From: Gymnothorax reevesii
Taxonomy: Eukaryota; Chordata; Actinopteri; Anguilliformes; Muraenidae
Direction of reading: 5' to 3'
Length of the DNA: 64,000 nucleotides
Assembly: GCA_029721435.1 (NCBI GenBank)
Contig: CM056573.1
Span: 48,582,501-48,646,500, forward strand
The notes under the pieces are model-generated. The model made no database searches. It was not told the DNA's origin and saw nothing but the letters and a program-made list of their open reading frames with translations. The position numbers and the translations under genes are program-made. Positions within the stretch are counted from its first letter, which is position 1. Each line of letters opens with the position of its first letter. Shown piece after piece: positions 34,066 to 45,180 of the stretch.

Positions 34066-34340
34066 ACTTTGAAAATGCGCAGGTAGTTTATTAAAAAAAG
34101 GCTGTTAATGCAAACCTAACCTTGAGGTAGTTTCCAGTCGCCTCCATCTTGAAAGTCACGATAAGGCGATCGACGAGCACTAACAAATAGGAAGGATAGG
34201 AGAACAGATTGCAATCTATTCGATCGTGCTCGTCAATTGACTTATTTTGAGTTTCAAGATGGAGGCGACTGGAAACCACCTCAAGGTTAAGTTTGCATAA
34301 ACAGCCTTTTTTAATAAACTACCTGTGCGTTTTCAAAGGA
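34066..34340. repeat. 275 bp hairpin with arms of about 95 bp
   Basis: The left arm begins CTTTGAAAATGCGCAGGTAG and includes CAGTCGCCTCCATCTTGAAA. The right arm is its reverse complement, ending CTACCTGTGCGTTTTCAAAG. By eye only a handful of mismatches occur over about 95 bp. The loop of about 85 bp contains smaller GATCG/CGATC and ACGAGCAC/GTGCTCGT pairings that extend the stem. Confidence 0.88.
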
Positions 34341-34998
34341 TCGATGTATTAAAAAATTGAGTATACTGGGGTTGAATTGTTGTCCATACGTTTTTAAAGA
34401 CTGGGCGAATCATCCGACTCAGTGGCCTGCAGACATACACGTTCTGTTGTGGGGTCCCGCCATAATCTGCCAAACTTGTCCTCTCTTCTGATAGCTTGAA
34501 GCCATTTTGTCCTCCTTTGTGGTTCCATTTTATTATTTGGTAAAATGTAAAACTTTAATTGGTGTTTTTTTTGTCTTTGTTTGTTTGCGGTGCAAAACGG
34601 CACACAGCCACTCTTCGGCATTATGGCTAATGCCAGAGACCAGTTTGTTTTTCTCCTCGGCTCTACTTTGGTGGGCGTTCCCCTTGTTGCCGACTGTATC
34701 TATACTCTTTCTCAGAGTAAATGAAGCAAGTGGACAAGTTTAGTTCCGCGTGAAAAAAGTTTCGTTCCACATATAGGCTAGGCCTGGCCTTCACATTCCT
34801 AAAAAATAAGATTTGGTTTTCTTTTTGTATGTAATAAAATGACGTGGAAATTGACTGTTGTAATGAAATTCAAATTATGCTTAGAGGGAATATTTTCACT
34901 GGACATTTTGACCGGAGGGGTTAAAAATTACCGGACTTTGGCAGATTTTACCACTCAAAGTCCGGTAATTACCAGATAACGGAAACCCAGGTCCAGTG

Positions 34999-36849
34999 GC
35001 GTTAACACAGGCACTCTAGTGCTTGAGAGCATGAGTGCACATGCTGTTGTGTTTATATTCATGCAGAAATGAGTCCGCGCATGTACATCTGAATTTTCTC
35101 TGTACGTATCTATTACTGTAATGCTGAGGGTATGAGATGACATCATCAATGGTGGGTTTGCTTCATGCTGACATTGAAAACACGAAACACCAAGCAGAGA
35201 CTTGGGTGATATTTCCTTTTGAACGAGGCAGCAGATCAAAAATTGGGGGAGAAAATGGTGGAAAAGGAGACCACCCCTTAACGCACATGCTTGACGAACA
35301 AGAAAGAGTGCAAGTGTATATACGCACGTGTGGTTTAATTTGAAAATGAAAATACTTTGTATTCTGTTCCCATCTATGTAGCTTGCTAACAAATTAATTG
35401 TTTGTTCCTATGTGGATTGCGATTTTGGTGCTTTTGGTTTCTTCTATTTTGATATGGTCTTACTATGAAAACGACAGGAGACATATCTTATATTGATGAC
35501 TTGAAGAGGCTGTTTCAAAGTCCCTGTATATGCAAAGTTCAAAGAAAACATATCTTGATAAGTCAGGGCGTTGATGGTTATTTGAAAGGTCAAGGAGTTG
35601 AGGTAAATGAAGTGCAAATTATGTGATTGAACATGGTTTGGGGTGGGTGGGAGGTAATTAAATCACCCTGACTTGATAAACTGCAGAGCCATAATCCCTG
35701 ATCTTTTGAAACAGTTCAGTCTCATTTTTTTTGGGATGATTTTTTTTGAATAGGTGCCGATTTTCATGCGTGTGTTTGAGCAATATTGAAAACAGGCTTA
35801 ATTTATCTCTGTGTGTGTCATACCTTCCTCTGGCAAATGAGACCCTTAGTAATGCGGGCTGCCCCTGAAGATTTTGGCTGATTTTCGACATATCCACTTC
35901 TGTGGAATCCATTCTGGGATCAATATCTTCATTTTGCTCTCGTAGGAGCTAACTGAATTATTCATCCTGTAAAGGCATCTTCCCACTTATGAAACAGACA
36001 ATCAAAATCTCTCCCCCCCCTACTTCACTATGGGGAGCAGACTTCTGTTTAATAGCCTATTCTATGTCTAAATGCCTATTTGTTATCACTGCTTTCTTCC
36101 TGTTATGTTCAATTCAATCTTTTCCAGCTATTACTGACAGTTACTGAAAGCTTTGGAGCAAGTGAATGCTCTCACTCAACAGTCGGTGTCCTTGGAAGCA
36201 CATGGCAGCGTGTCATACAGGAACCCTTCATAGTTGCAAGGAACCCATCTTTTTATGGCTACTTCTAGCATGATAATGCTCCTTGTCACTAAGTTTAAGT
36301 CATCTGAAATTCATTTCATGCACATGATGATGAGTTCAGTGTACTTAAATGGCTTGTAAAAAGCTTTATATATTCTATTTTGCTAATTTTCATTGACTAA
36401 CAACATAGTGGTAAAAATAGATTTACAACCCTCTCCCCCCACCTCACCCAATGCAAGTGGTTTGGTCTGTCTTTAGCGCCGCAACACAAGACTGATGACG
36501 GGAGCTACCGCACACACTCGCTCAAGTGAGATCCCTCAGTTATTGAAATGCTATGTTCTTTGTGTCTTGTGGTGTATCTTTCTTTCTTTGCCCGCATCTG
36601 TGGCTGGAGGCGAGCACACTTTCAGTTAACTTAAATTAATGAAAAAATGACTTGCGCTCCACCTTGTCACGAGAGACCAGTGGTGGTTCTAGAATCGGGA
36701 ATAGGGGGGCACAGACACGTCCCTTTATGACAGTTAGTCCTGGCTAGTTCTCAATCATTTTCCTTGACTGACGCGTTTTCCAATTATCGTAATTGGCAGC
36801 TGAGGACACGGTTTCTCTCCATATGCGATCGAACAGAGATTAGTCTGTA
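34999..36849. other. skap2: skap2 intron 4, nothing recognised
   Basis: Seemingly non-repetitive intron. Frames here lack motifs or splice signals. Confidence 0.5.
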
Positions 36850-37390
36850 TTCAAGACATTGAGTGACCTATTCTTATCGCCTTTTGTCCGTCGTCGTCCG
36901 TCGTCTGTCCGTAAACAATTTACATTTTCGACGACTTCTCAGAAACCGCTGATCCGATTTCAATAAAATTTTGCAGGAACCTTCCTTGGTCAAATATGCA
37001 CCAAAATGTGGATTATATGGTGCGCACCTCCAGGGGCTCTGAGGGGCGGGGCTAAAACTGGTCAATACATTTTCGACTGCTTCTCAGAACTCGCTGATCC
37101 GATTTCAATAAAATTTTGCAGGAACCTTACTTTGTCAAATATGCATCGCATTTGTGAGTAATATGGTACCCACCCCTAGGTGCTCTGAGCGGCGGGGCTA
37201 AAAGTGGTCAAATTGACTGAAATTTTCAAAATCTTCTTTTCCAGACCCAGATATGCTGGAAAACAATATTCTTCACACATGGAAGGGTCTTCAGGTGTTT
37301 TATCAAAATTGTTCATTTCATGGCCCCCAGGCTCCATGTTTTCCCCTGGGGAGGGGGTGAAGTTTACCATACTTTATATAGGAAAATGAT
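36850..37390. repeat. Helentron-type repeat with a 142 bp internal tandem unit
   Basis: It opens with CGCCTTTTGTCCGTCGTCGT (36880), a style of start seen in fish Helentron-derived interspersed repeats. Two tandem units follow: TTTTCGACGACTTCTCAGAA at 36926 and TTTTCGACTGCTTCTCAGAA at 37068. Each continues CGCTGATCCGATTTCAATAA and later ends near GGCGGGGCTAAAA. No coding sequence was seen. Confidence 0.65.
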
Positions 37391-39197
37391 ACTTTTGGGT
37401 ATATTTGGTTCATTCACATCAATAACATCAGTTTTTATACAACTCAGGTGACTGTTAAGGCCCATGGACTCTTGTTATTTATTTGGTGTGAATCATAAAT
37501 GCACCCCACATTTCCCTCACATCGCTCTGATTTGAGCAGTGCTGTCTTTCTTGCAGTGGTCTTGCTTGTCTGCATAGAATGGCCGGGGGGTGAAGGAATC
37601 TCTCCTACCCACTGGATGCAGCATTGATTCCCAGTAGCATTGCCTTCACAGGTCAAACCTCACAGACTTGGCTCAGCCATAGTTCAGTTGATTGACTGAC
37701 TCTTGCTTGTTGAGCACTTTTGCTTCTGATGTCTTGAGTTCTCTCGGTCTGTGCTCTTATTTACTTTGTTGGACATGGGCTTGGTGCTCAGCAATGATGA
37801 GTTTATGCAGAACACGCCCCTGGGATGGAACAATATGCCCAAGCCCCTCAAAGTAGACCTTGTCTTTGTTCGGTACAGGAAAATCAATAAGTCCATCAAA
37901 CAGACAGGTCCCATGTTCTTATTATTGGGCCTGGCTCGGGCATCGCTCATTGGTGACCTGACTCAGCTTCCTGTCCCATCCTTGCACAGTGGAGATTGGA
38001 CATGCCATGGTGAAAGGGCTGATTTTCATTTTGGCAGCTTGTCCTGCCATTGGCTGGAATTGAGCTGCCCACCTTCATAAGTGGCTACTTTTTCATCAAA
38101 AGATCGTAGTCCCATTTTCTTAAGATCCTTGTCACTTTTTAGTGAGCACCTTTCCAATGTACTGGACTGCACTGTGCAATAGATCCTTCTCTTTGCCATT
38201 TCTATTTCAACATCAGTGCTGGTTGTCATGATGCGGCTTGAAATTTTGATCTTGAAATACGATGGGTACCCTTCTCAGGACTATATTGTTGCTGGCACCA
38301 AGGTCAGTCATTCCATTCATGGGTAAAATCTTAACTGCGTGGAACTCGAAGTTGTGTACTATTCTCTTTGAATTACAAGCGTGGATATCCTATAACCTCA
38401 CTTATGAGGCTTGTCGAGGTTGTTCAGTTTCAGACAGTTTAATCTTTTGCCAGGAATGATAAGTTCATCTGTACTGAGATGTTCATCCACTTGAATGCTG
38501 TCATTCTCTCAAGCACAGAGTTTACTGTCAGTTATCTGTTTGAAGGTATGATTCATGAACTTGACTGTCTGAGTATGCATTAATCCATGTGAAGGCTTGC
38601 AAATTGAGCTGTGGATGACATTACTTCTATTGCCGATAATTTTCACATTTTCTTTCATTTAGCTTACCCAATACCCACAGGATCTGGCCTATTCGGGTTT
38701 TTTCTGGTTCTTTTTTCAACTCTCTCACACAAAACAATAAAACATGGCATCTATCAAAAATGGGAGCTATTGGATCTGATATCATTCTTCGATTTTATTC
38801 TTTATTTGCATACCAAATCTGTGTTAGTCCATACTATCCATATTTGCCATGGCAAAGTTTAACATTTGTATTGCTCTTCACAAATTAATTGCATGTTTGC
38901 GAAATCTTATTTGACTGTGAAAATGAGGTGTGCTATAATGAAGAAAAACAGTTGCATGTTCCTGCAAAGTATTATCAATGAAAATATACCTGAAATTCTG
39001 AGTTAGCAATTGATGAAGTATGCAAAAGTTTTGCCAAAAACTTGTCTGTCAAAACTTCCTGACCTGTTGCAATCCTAGTGAAACTTTCCGCAAACCTGCT
39101 TGCTGAGCTCAAAGCTTGTGAAATTTCAGTTTGTGGTAGATATGGATTTTTATGCATGCAAATACTGTAGTATTTACAAATTAAGATTCTGTGCATT
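37391..39197. other. skap2: skap2 intron 4, no gene recognised
   Basis: The stretch 37680-38460 reads somewhat coding-like on both strands (few A/T runs, frames of 88-109 codons) but shows no domain I can name and no consistent frame. Confidence 0.4.
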
Positions 39198-39647
39198 AGG
39201 GTCATTCCACATGAAGTCAACCCGGGCTCCCATGGGCACAGTCATGGCTTTTATTTAAACTTTGATAGAATGTTGCTTTGCGTGCCAAATGAAGTCATAT
39301 CAGGTTTTAGCCCAGTCGGCTAAAAACTGGTTGAAACTACTTTGATTGGCAATGAAGGGTAGTACAGTGCCTAGAGAACAAGTCCTTAAAAAATCACAAG
39401 GTTAGCTTTATTACTTTCATAGATACATCCTCTTAAAAATAGAAAAAATGCTAATTTTGCCAACCAGCGTGCTACACCCACCTTTTTCGACCCCCCAGAA
39501 AATAAAAACTAGTGGGCCAATTGAGCTAGAACTGGGTATTTTTTCATTTGGTACCGAAAGTAACATCCTATTAAAGTTTGAAGAAAATCCATGACTCTGC
39601 CCATGGAACTTGTAAGAAAATTGGTTGATATCACATGGAATGACCCA
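39198..39647. mobile_element. MITE with GGGTCATTCCA termini
   Basis: AGGGTCATTCCACATGAA at 39198 is matched by the inverse TCACATGGAATGACCCA ending at 39647. Longer imperfect pairing continues inside (GGCACAGTCATGG at 39235; CCATGACTCTGCC at 39589). ATT flanks both ends and may be the target duplication. It is non-coding. Confidence 0.75.
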
Positions 39648-41200
39648 ATTGGCATTAATGCCATAATTTCTCTCTCGCTGCATTGGAGATATGGAAACTG
39701 GAAATCCCTTTGCAAAAGAATTTTCTGTTTAAAGAGGGAGGGAATGGAGGTAATCTATCTAAGACTTGTGGACTGAAGGTTTGATTTCATTGTGCATTGC
39801 AAATGGGGCAGAGCAGGTCCAGTCAAAATTCCTGTCAACAGAATTTTGAGTCTTTGTTGGAGCAAGGGAGAAATTTTGGTAAAAGGACCTGCTTTGATCA
39901 TGGTGTTTATGGAAATCATGAGTGTAACAGAGTGATTATGCCTCTGACAGTGTGATTAAATGCTTGGCAGTCTAGGCCTGATTCAGTGTGCTCAGTAGAT
40001 TAGGGTGGTGCAGTTCTCTTGGATTCGCTGTTATGACATGGTTCATACATCACAGATCTATGCCCCCGAGGCTCAGTGAAATGATTAATCGTCTGATACC
40101 AAGTTCCACCTTTTAAGGCACATGGTCACAGATCAGCCAACCCCACCCCATCCATCCGCCCCTGTGGGGCCCATGGGCCTGGGCTAAGCAGGGATGAAAG
40201 ATGGGTCGCCTACTCCCTGTATCAGTTGGCCTCTGGCTCCACAACACAAGGCAACTTTGTCCTTATAATTGTTCCCAGTTGAAACAATTAGTACTGCATT
40301 AAGACAATTAGAAGTAAGCCTGGAAGAGCAGGCTAGTCGAGGCTTAGGGTGGGTGACAGATGGTCAGCGGGTCCTGGGTTGGCTGTAGTTTCTGGAGAGA
40401 AAATGAGTGAATAAGGCTTGTGAATTTGGTAGAGATATTTTTACTCTTTTATTCACTTGAAATGCACTGTGGCTGCTTAATGTCATAAATGGACTGAAAA
40501 AGAAAGCTTGCTGCCTGGATTTTCGGGCTTAAATGGGACCCATTATGCTGATCCTTCTTTTAATACATATTAGTAATGTTATAATGTTGGTTGTCCATAC
40601 TCGACCTCTGAAAAGTTTCTAAAAATTAGACACAGGGGTTTTGCCATAATCCAAGAACGTGATTTCCTCTCTGAATAGCTCCTCCCGAGATCTTCACGGG
40701 ATCTGGGCAAAACCTGACGTCAGGTTGTGCCGTCCAATTAATGCAGACCTAGCCAGAGCCAACCACGGCCCTGGAACTGCCCACACCAGAAACTATTCTA
40801 GCAGGCACTAACAATGGCTGATCATATTATGTCTTAGTACCGTCTACACTTTTGGAAATACAAAATAAGAACCGCAGATCATTTGAGGTGCAGTTTTGTC
40901 AGTATCTCTCCCAAAGCTGCTTATCTGTTTACTTTTGGATGCAAAGAAAAACACCTATTTCTCTTCATAAAGACGATGCCACCAGAAATCAGCAGGGTGC
41001 ATTTTTTGTTTGCTGGCAGCAAACAGCCACGGCTAAAGGGAACGTTAGCTGTCACGCGACTGTCCGTGACTGTCAGACACAGAAGCCGCAAGTTGCTTTT
41101 ACTGCATAAGCCGACCTGACGTGATAGCCAGTTGATTGTGGCTGTTGCACAGCGGCTAACGTAGCCAAGTTACTGTTGCTAATTTTTTGTCCTAAAAATA
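39648..41200. other. skap2: skap2 intron 4, possible decayed repeat, no gene
   Basis: TTAAATGGGACCCATTATGC at about 40530 resembles the start of a fish TTAA-target repeat, but no opposite end was found. The rest is unassigned. Confidence 0.4.
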
Positions 41201-41204
41201 GGAT

Positions 41205-42044
41205 AAAATAGGATATTCTTTCCTGTAGAAGTGATCGATTCACTAGCTTCACATAAGCAACTTGTCCGCGCTAACAGAACTTACGGTCTGTAAAACCTGT
41301 ATTATGTTCATAACATAACCAAGCTCTCTCTAGCTGTCGCGTAATATCCATTAAGCTGCTTTCACACTGGACGTGAAACTACTTTTTTGCGCGACAGGTT
41401 ACATTCAAAGTCAATGCAAAGACGCAAAAACGAGCACGTCGAGCTGCTTTCACGCCGGACGCGAAACTAATTTTTCACGCAACAGATTACATTCAAAGTC
41501 ATGATCGCTTATCAGCTACTGCATGTTAGTTTGCGTGCTCTGCTAATTAAAAATGCTCCTGGTTAACTTATATGCAGCAATTCTGATTGGTAAGCATGAA
41601 TGTGACAGTTTCATCATAAAGTTGCCTGATTGTAGCCATTACAGTTGAAGCTAACCAGAGAGGTGCAGTTAGACCAGACGTGGGTTTTTGTCAAAACTTG
41701 GGGTGCGTTTTTGGGTGCTTGTGAAACGATCGCTTTTCTTATCCATGACCAGGGTCTGCCAGATACTTCTCCAGTATCTGGGTAAGCTCTCTGATGCTAT
41801 CGGTGAAAGCAATAGGGAAAGCACAAGCTATAACGTGTTTGGTATAACAAGCGCTTTCTCTGCATTGCTGTCGATTGAATATTAAATCGGTGATTGAATA
41901 TTAAATTCTTTCCTGTAAAAGTGATCAATTCGCTAGTTCCACATAAGCAACGGTTCATGCAAACGGAACTTGCGGTCTGTAAAACCTGAATTATGCTCAT
42001 AACATGACCGGAGCTCTATCTAGCTCTCGCACGCTATCCATAAC
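41205..42044. repeat. Direct repeat pair enclosing a CTTTCAC-type MITE
   Basis: Copy 1 (about 41210-41352) and copy 2 (about 41900-42044) share TTCTTTCCTGTA, then AGTGATC, CACATAAGCAAC, and CGGTCTGTAAAACCTG, in the same order. Between them lies a doubled unit: AGCTGCTTTCACACTGGACG at 41354 and AGCTGCTTTCACGCCGGACG at 41441. Each doubled unit continues to TTACATTCAAAGTCA and belongs to the family seen at 30721-30886. Confidence 0.65.
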
Positions 42045-43796
42045 GTGCCCATTCTCCGTGAGGAAATGCTGGTCATTCCGACGCAATGAGTAAACCATTA
42101 CCAAGGGCATTTCCGAAAAGGCAGTTTAGCCTGGAGCTTTGCCCCTCCGTCATATACCAGCGCAAGTTCAACCGTGAATGTCTGCGACTCATTACAGCAT
42201 ATCAGAGTGATACATCTCAGTACAAACGTAAAGCTTGGGACAAACACAAAATTTTCTTGACTCGTTTCATAACTTTCATGTGACACGCTTACTCGTAAGA
42301 TCCACTATATCATGTATATCCCCGGGGTAGGCCACCATTCCACACAGTGAGTTTGTATCATGTGTCATGTACGCTTGTATGTCAGTCATGCAGACATAGT
42401 CGAGGTCTAGGTGAAGGAAATCTAACTTACCCGCTTTCTTTCTATGCAGGTGATTTGTTTTAATGCCCAGAAATCACACAAAAGATGCATAATGTGCAAG
42501 TATTATCATCACAATGCATAATGCGTGAATGCAACACAGATGAAAATGACAGCCATAGTGAGCCGGGATAACGTCACTATTTACAGCGCTCCTAGCGGCA
42601 CTTCTTCAAAAAAACCGTCTGCTAGAAGCATCATGGCGCACTACATAAGCTTGTCAAAAACATCTGAACAATTCGATAGGATGAACCCACATGAAAAATG
42701 TCCTAGTACACATGATTGATTTTGTACATTTATGCAGCTATTGAGTGACTTGCTGTACCATGATAATGTCCCTTTTAAGAAGTGATGATGAGAAGTAGGC
42801 AGACTAAACTAAACTTCCATGTTAGATTGTGAAAGTGCCAATAACTAAACCTTTGCTGAATTCCATCTCTCACTGCAGCACCTTGTACATTATTAAAGAA
42901 TTATCAAAAATTGAGCATCTACAAAAGGTCTATGCAATGTGGAAAAAATTTTGCCAAGCGTATTGAACATGAGTGTGAGAAACTATTTTGGCATGGCACA
43001 ATATGGTCAAATGTACAAAAACCTACCGAACATTCAGGCAAATCTGTGCCTCAAATTTGTAGTTTTTTTAAATTATTCAATAACAGAGTTAAAAAAGTAA
43101 AGTAATTTTAAAAAGTTGAGTAAAGTTTATTTGGGTTATTTTGAGCATCTAAATAGCCTGTCAGTGGAAAACATTTGTTAAGCAAATCAAACTTGATTTA
43201 TGGATTATTTTTGCATTCCCATAAAAGGTCAAATCTGGGGTGTTTCATGGGCACTTAAATGTGACCAGCAAAAATGCTATCAAAATTAAGTGGGCTGTCT
43301 ACCGATTCAAATTAGGTTTTGAGCGAATCAAGTGTTTGATTGCTAATAGAGCAAAGTAAATAAGAACTGGGTGAGAGCAATTGCTAGTTAAAAGGTGATG
43401 ATTCTGAGGACCCTAACATTGCTCTCTTAAGTACGTTGCTGAGAAATACTGAAGTCAGTTGAAGATCTTTTCCACAAGCCGTCTTATGGTCTTTGTTTTT
43501 TGGCAGCCCTTAGTTAAAGACCGTGTCAGGCATGATTCATGAAAAACTGAAGGAGCTGACTCACCTGTTTAACCCACAGCAGGAGTTATTGTTATTGCGC
43601 TTAAAATTATTGTGATTAATTTATTATTCAGCCCTAATCCCCTGTATATGATATGATTGTTGATATAAGCTAACGGTGAGTTCTGAATTTCATAGGGCTA
43701 TATTGTATGCTTAGATTCCGCTAAATGCTTCAGAACAATCGTTTGACCTAAATCCAATTCGAGCAATCCTCAGTCCAAAAAAAAAAAAAAAAAAAG
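42045..43796. other. skap2: skap2 intron 4, nothing recognised
   Basis: No gene or repeat boundary was recognised. It ends in a run of about 19 A (43777-43795). Confidence 0.45.
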
Positions 43797-44288
43797 CACC
43801 CTGATGTTGCAGTTACGCCCCATTTCCGATGCTTTATGAGAGTTTGGAAGCTGTCGCTTCTGGTCTCGCAGAGCTGCTGAAGGTTAAATTTAGCGTGCGT
43901 GGTTACTGATAGTTGGCTGTATGATACAGAACGTAGAAGCCATATTAAGAAGCTTTCAGCTGGGGAGCGGTCATTTTCGTGAATTTTCGAGAAGGGTCCT
44001 CCATGGCGATATTCGTGTGATTGATGTAATTTCTCGTATAATTTTTGGCGTTACCGTCAACAGTCACAGATGATTTTGATCAGTGCTTCTCAAACCTCTC
44101 CTGGAGTACCACCTCTCCCACGTTTTACATCTCTTCCCGCTTGCACAGATGATTGTAATGATTCTCTCATTATCAAGCATCTTCACGGGTAACGAGCTGA
44201 TCATATGACTCACCTGAGCTGGAGCAGGCAGAGCTCTAAAACTTGCAGAAGAGGTTTGAAAAGTGCTGATGTAGATAAGATTGCCATC
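43797..44288 (+). repeat. About 490 bp dispersed repeat, copy 1
   Basis: Matches 50583-51081 along most of its length. It begins right after an A-run with CCTGATGTTGCAGTTACGCC and ends GTGCTGATGTAGATAAGATTGCC. The last 190 bp (44081-44268) carry CTTCTCAAACCTCTCCTGG at one side and an inverted AGAGGTTTGAAAAGTG at the other, the pattern of a hAT-type MITE. Confidence 0.8.
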
Positions 44289-44414
44289 TTATAATGTTAT
44301 TATGCGCATGTAATAGGCCTAAGAACTAGCAAACTGCGCACCGGATGTGTGGTAGTCCTGGAAGTTTAAGAAATTTCGGCAAAAAGGCTAGATCCGGCTA
44401 ATTTATTTTTTATT

Positions 44415-44740
44415 TTTTGGTACGATTGCTCAAATTAGGCATGCACTTGCTGAGGGAAAAACTGAAGACAAGCGTCCTAAAGAACAAGCAGAAGCTGAAA
44501 AAGGCTGCGGTGAACACTGGGCGTTGCATCATCGGGGAAGAAATCCCTCTGGTCATGTGTATGAGTTCCAGAGTTAAGACAGTCATTACTGTGATTGATT
44601 GCAAAGGATTTGCCTCTATGTATAAAAAGCGAAAATTTGATTTATGATCATGTTAGTTGGTCCAAATACTTTTGAGCCACTAAAACCAGGAACATCAGGT
44701 CTAAAAATTGATGTAATCCCTACACGGTATATGTGATATT
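44415..44740 (+). pseudogene. 3' end of a Tc1-like transposon
   Basis: The frame 44417-44647 encodes the last part of a Tc1 transposase: HLLREKLKTSVLK, then a degenerate helix, then VITVIDCKGFASMYKK before TGA. It is followed by TGGTCCAAATACTTTTGAGCC, a typical 3' terminus of that family. The piece starts just after the catalytic Glu region. The copy at 53740-54780 belongs to the same family. Confidence 0.75.
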
Positions 44741-44869
44741 TTTTGAAAAACCCTTAAACCTTAAAGGGCAAGGCAATAGTCCGACATGCAGTCAGGAGAA
44801 AAAGACAGTACGCCCTCTTTCAGTTCTGTGGGTTTAAGTATCAGGACACAATAAAAAAAAAAAAAATCA

Positions 44870-45180
44870 GCTGGTCCTAAAAGTATGTAAATCTAACCTC
44901 AGGAGTAAAGGAACGCACAGAAGATTCCACAGTGCCTTTATTTTACAAAAATTCAACCAAAATGCAAAAGCCATGTGTCTAAAACTAAGTACACCCTTAC
45001 TGCTTCCATAGGAATTAAGAAGATAGCAGCCAGGTGTTGCTGATCAAACGCACTGAAATCATTGCACACTCTCTGAGTCGTAATGTAAGAATATGTCTCC
45101 AACTGGTATTTGTACATGATGGGAAATTCCTTTCTGGTAGTTACTCTACCCAACAAGAAGAGCTCTGTTTAGCATCAAAA
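44870..45180. repeat. Fragment of another Tc1-type element, non-coding
   Basis: AAAACTAAGTACACCCTTAC followed by TGCTTCCATAGGAATTAAGA and CAGCCAGGTGTTGCTGATCA reads like the leader of a fish Tc1 element. The coding part is not present. Confidence 0.45.

Larger units (their letters stand above)
32593..34990. mobile_element. hAT-like element with an 8 bp target duplication
   Basis: GTCCAGTG occurs immediately before (32585-32592) and after (34991-34998) the element, a perfect 8 bp target duplication as expected of hAT transposition. The ends are CAGGGTTTCC and GGAAACCCAG, an inverted pair with one mismatch. Both ends share CCGGT/ACCGG words inside. No transposase is recognisable, so it is non-autonomous or decayed. 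It contains a Harbinger-type end (32879) and a large hairpin (34066-34340). Confidence 0.82.

Noticed and set aside
37684..38460. Coding-like stretch in intron 4
   Set aside because: Frames on both strands change without a recognisable protein; no splice or TE structure could be supported.
40177..40215. 5S rRNA-like words (GCTAAGCAGGG, GATGGG)
   Set aside because: Only short pieces match, in the wrong context; no internal control region can be completed.
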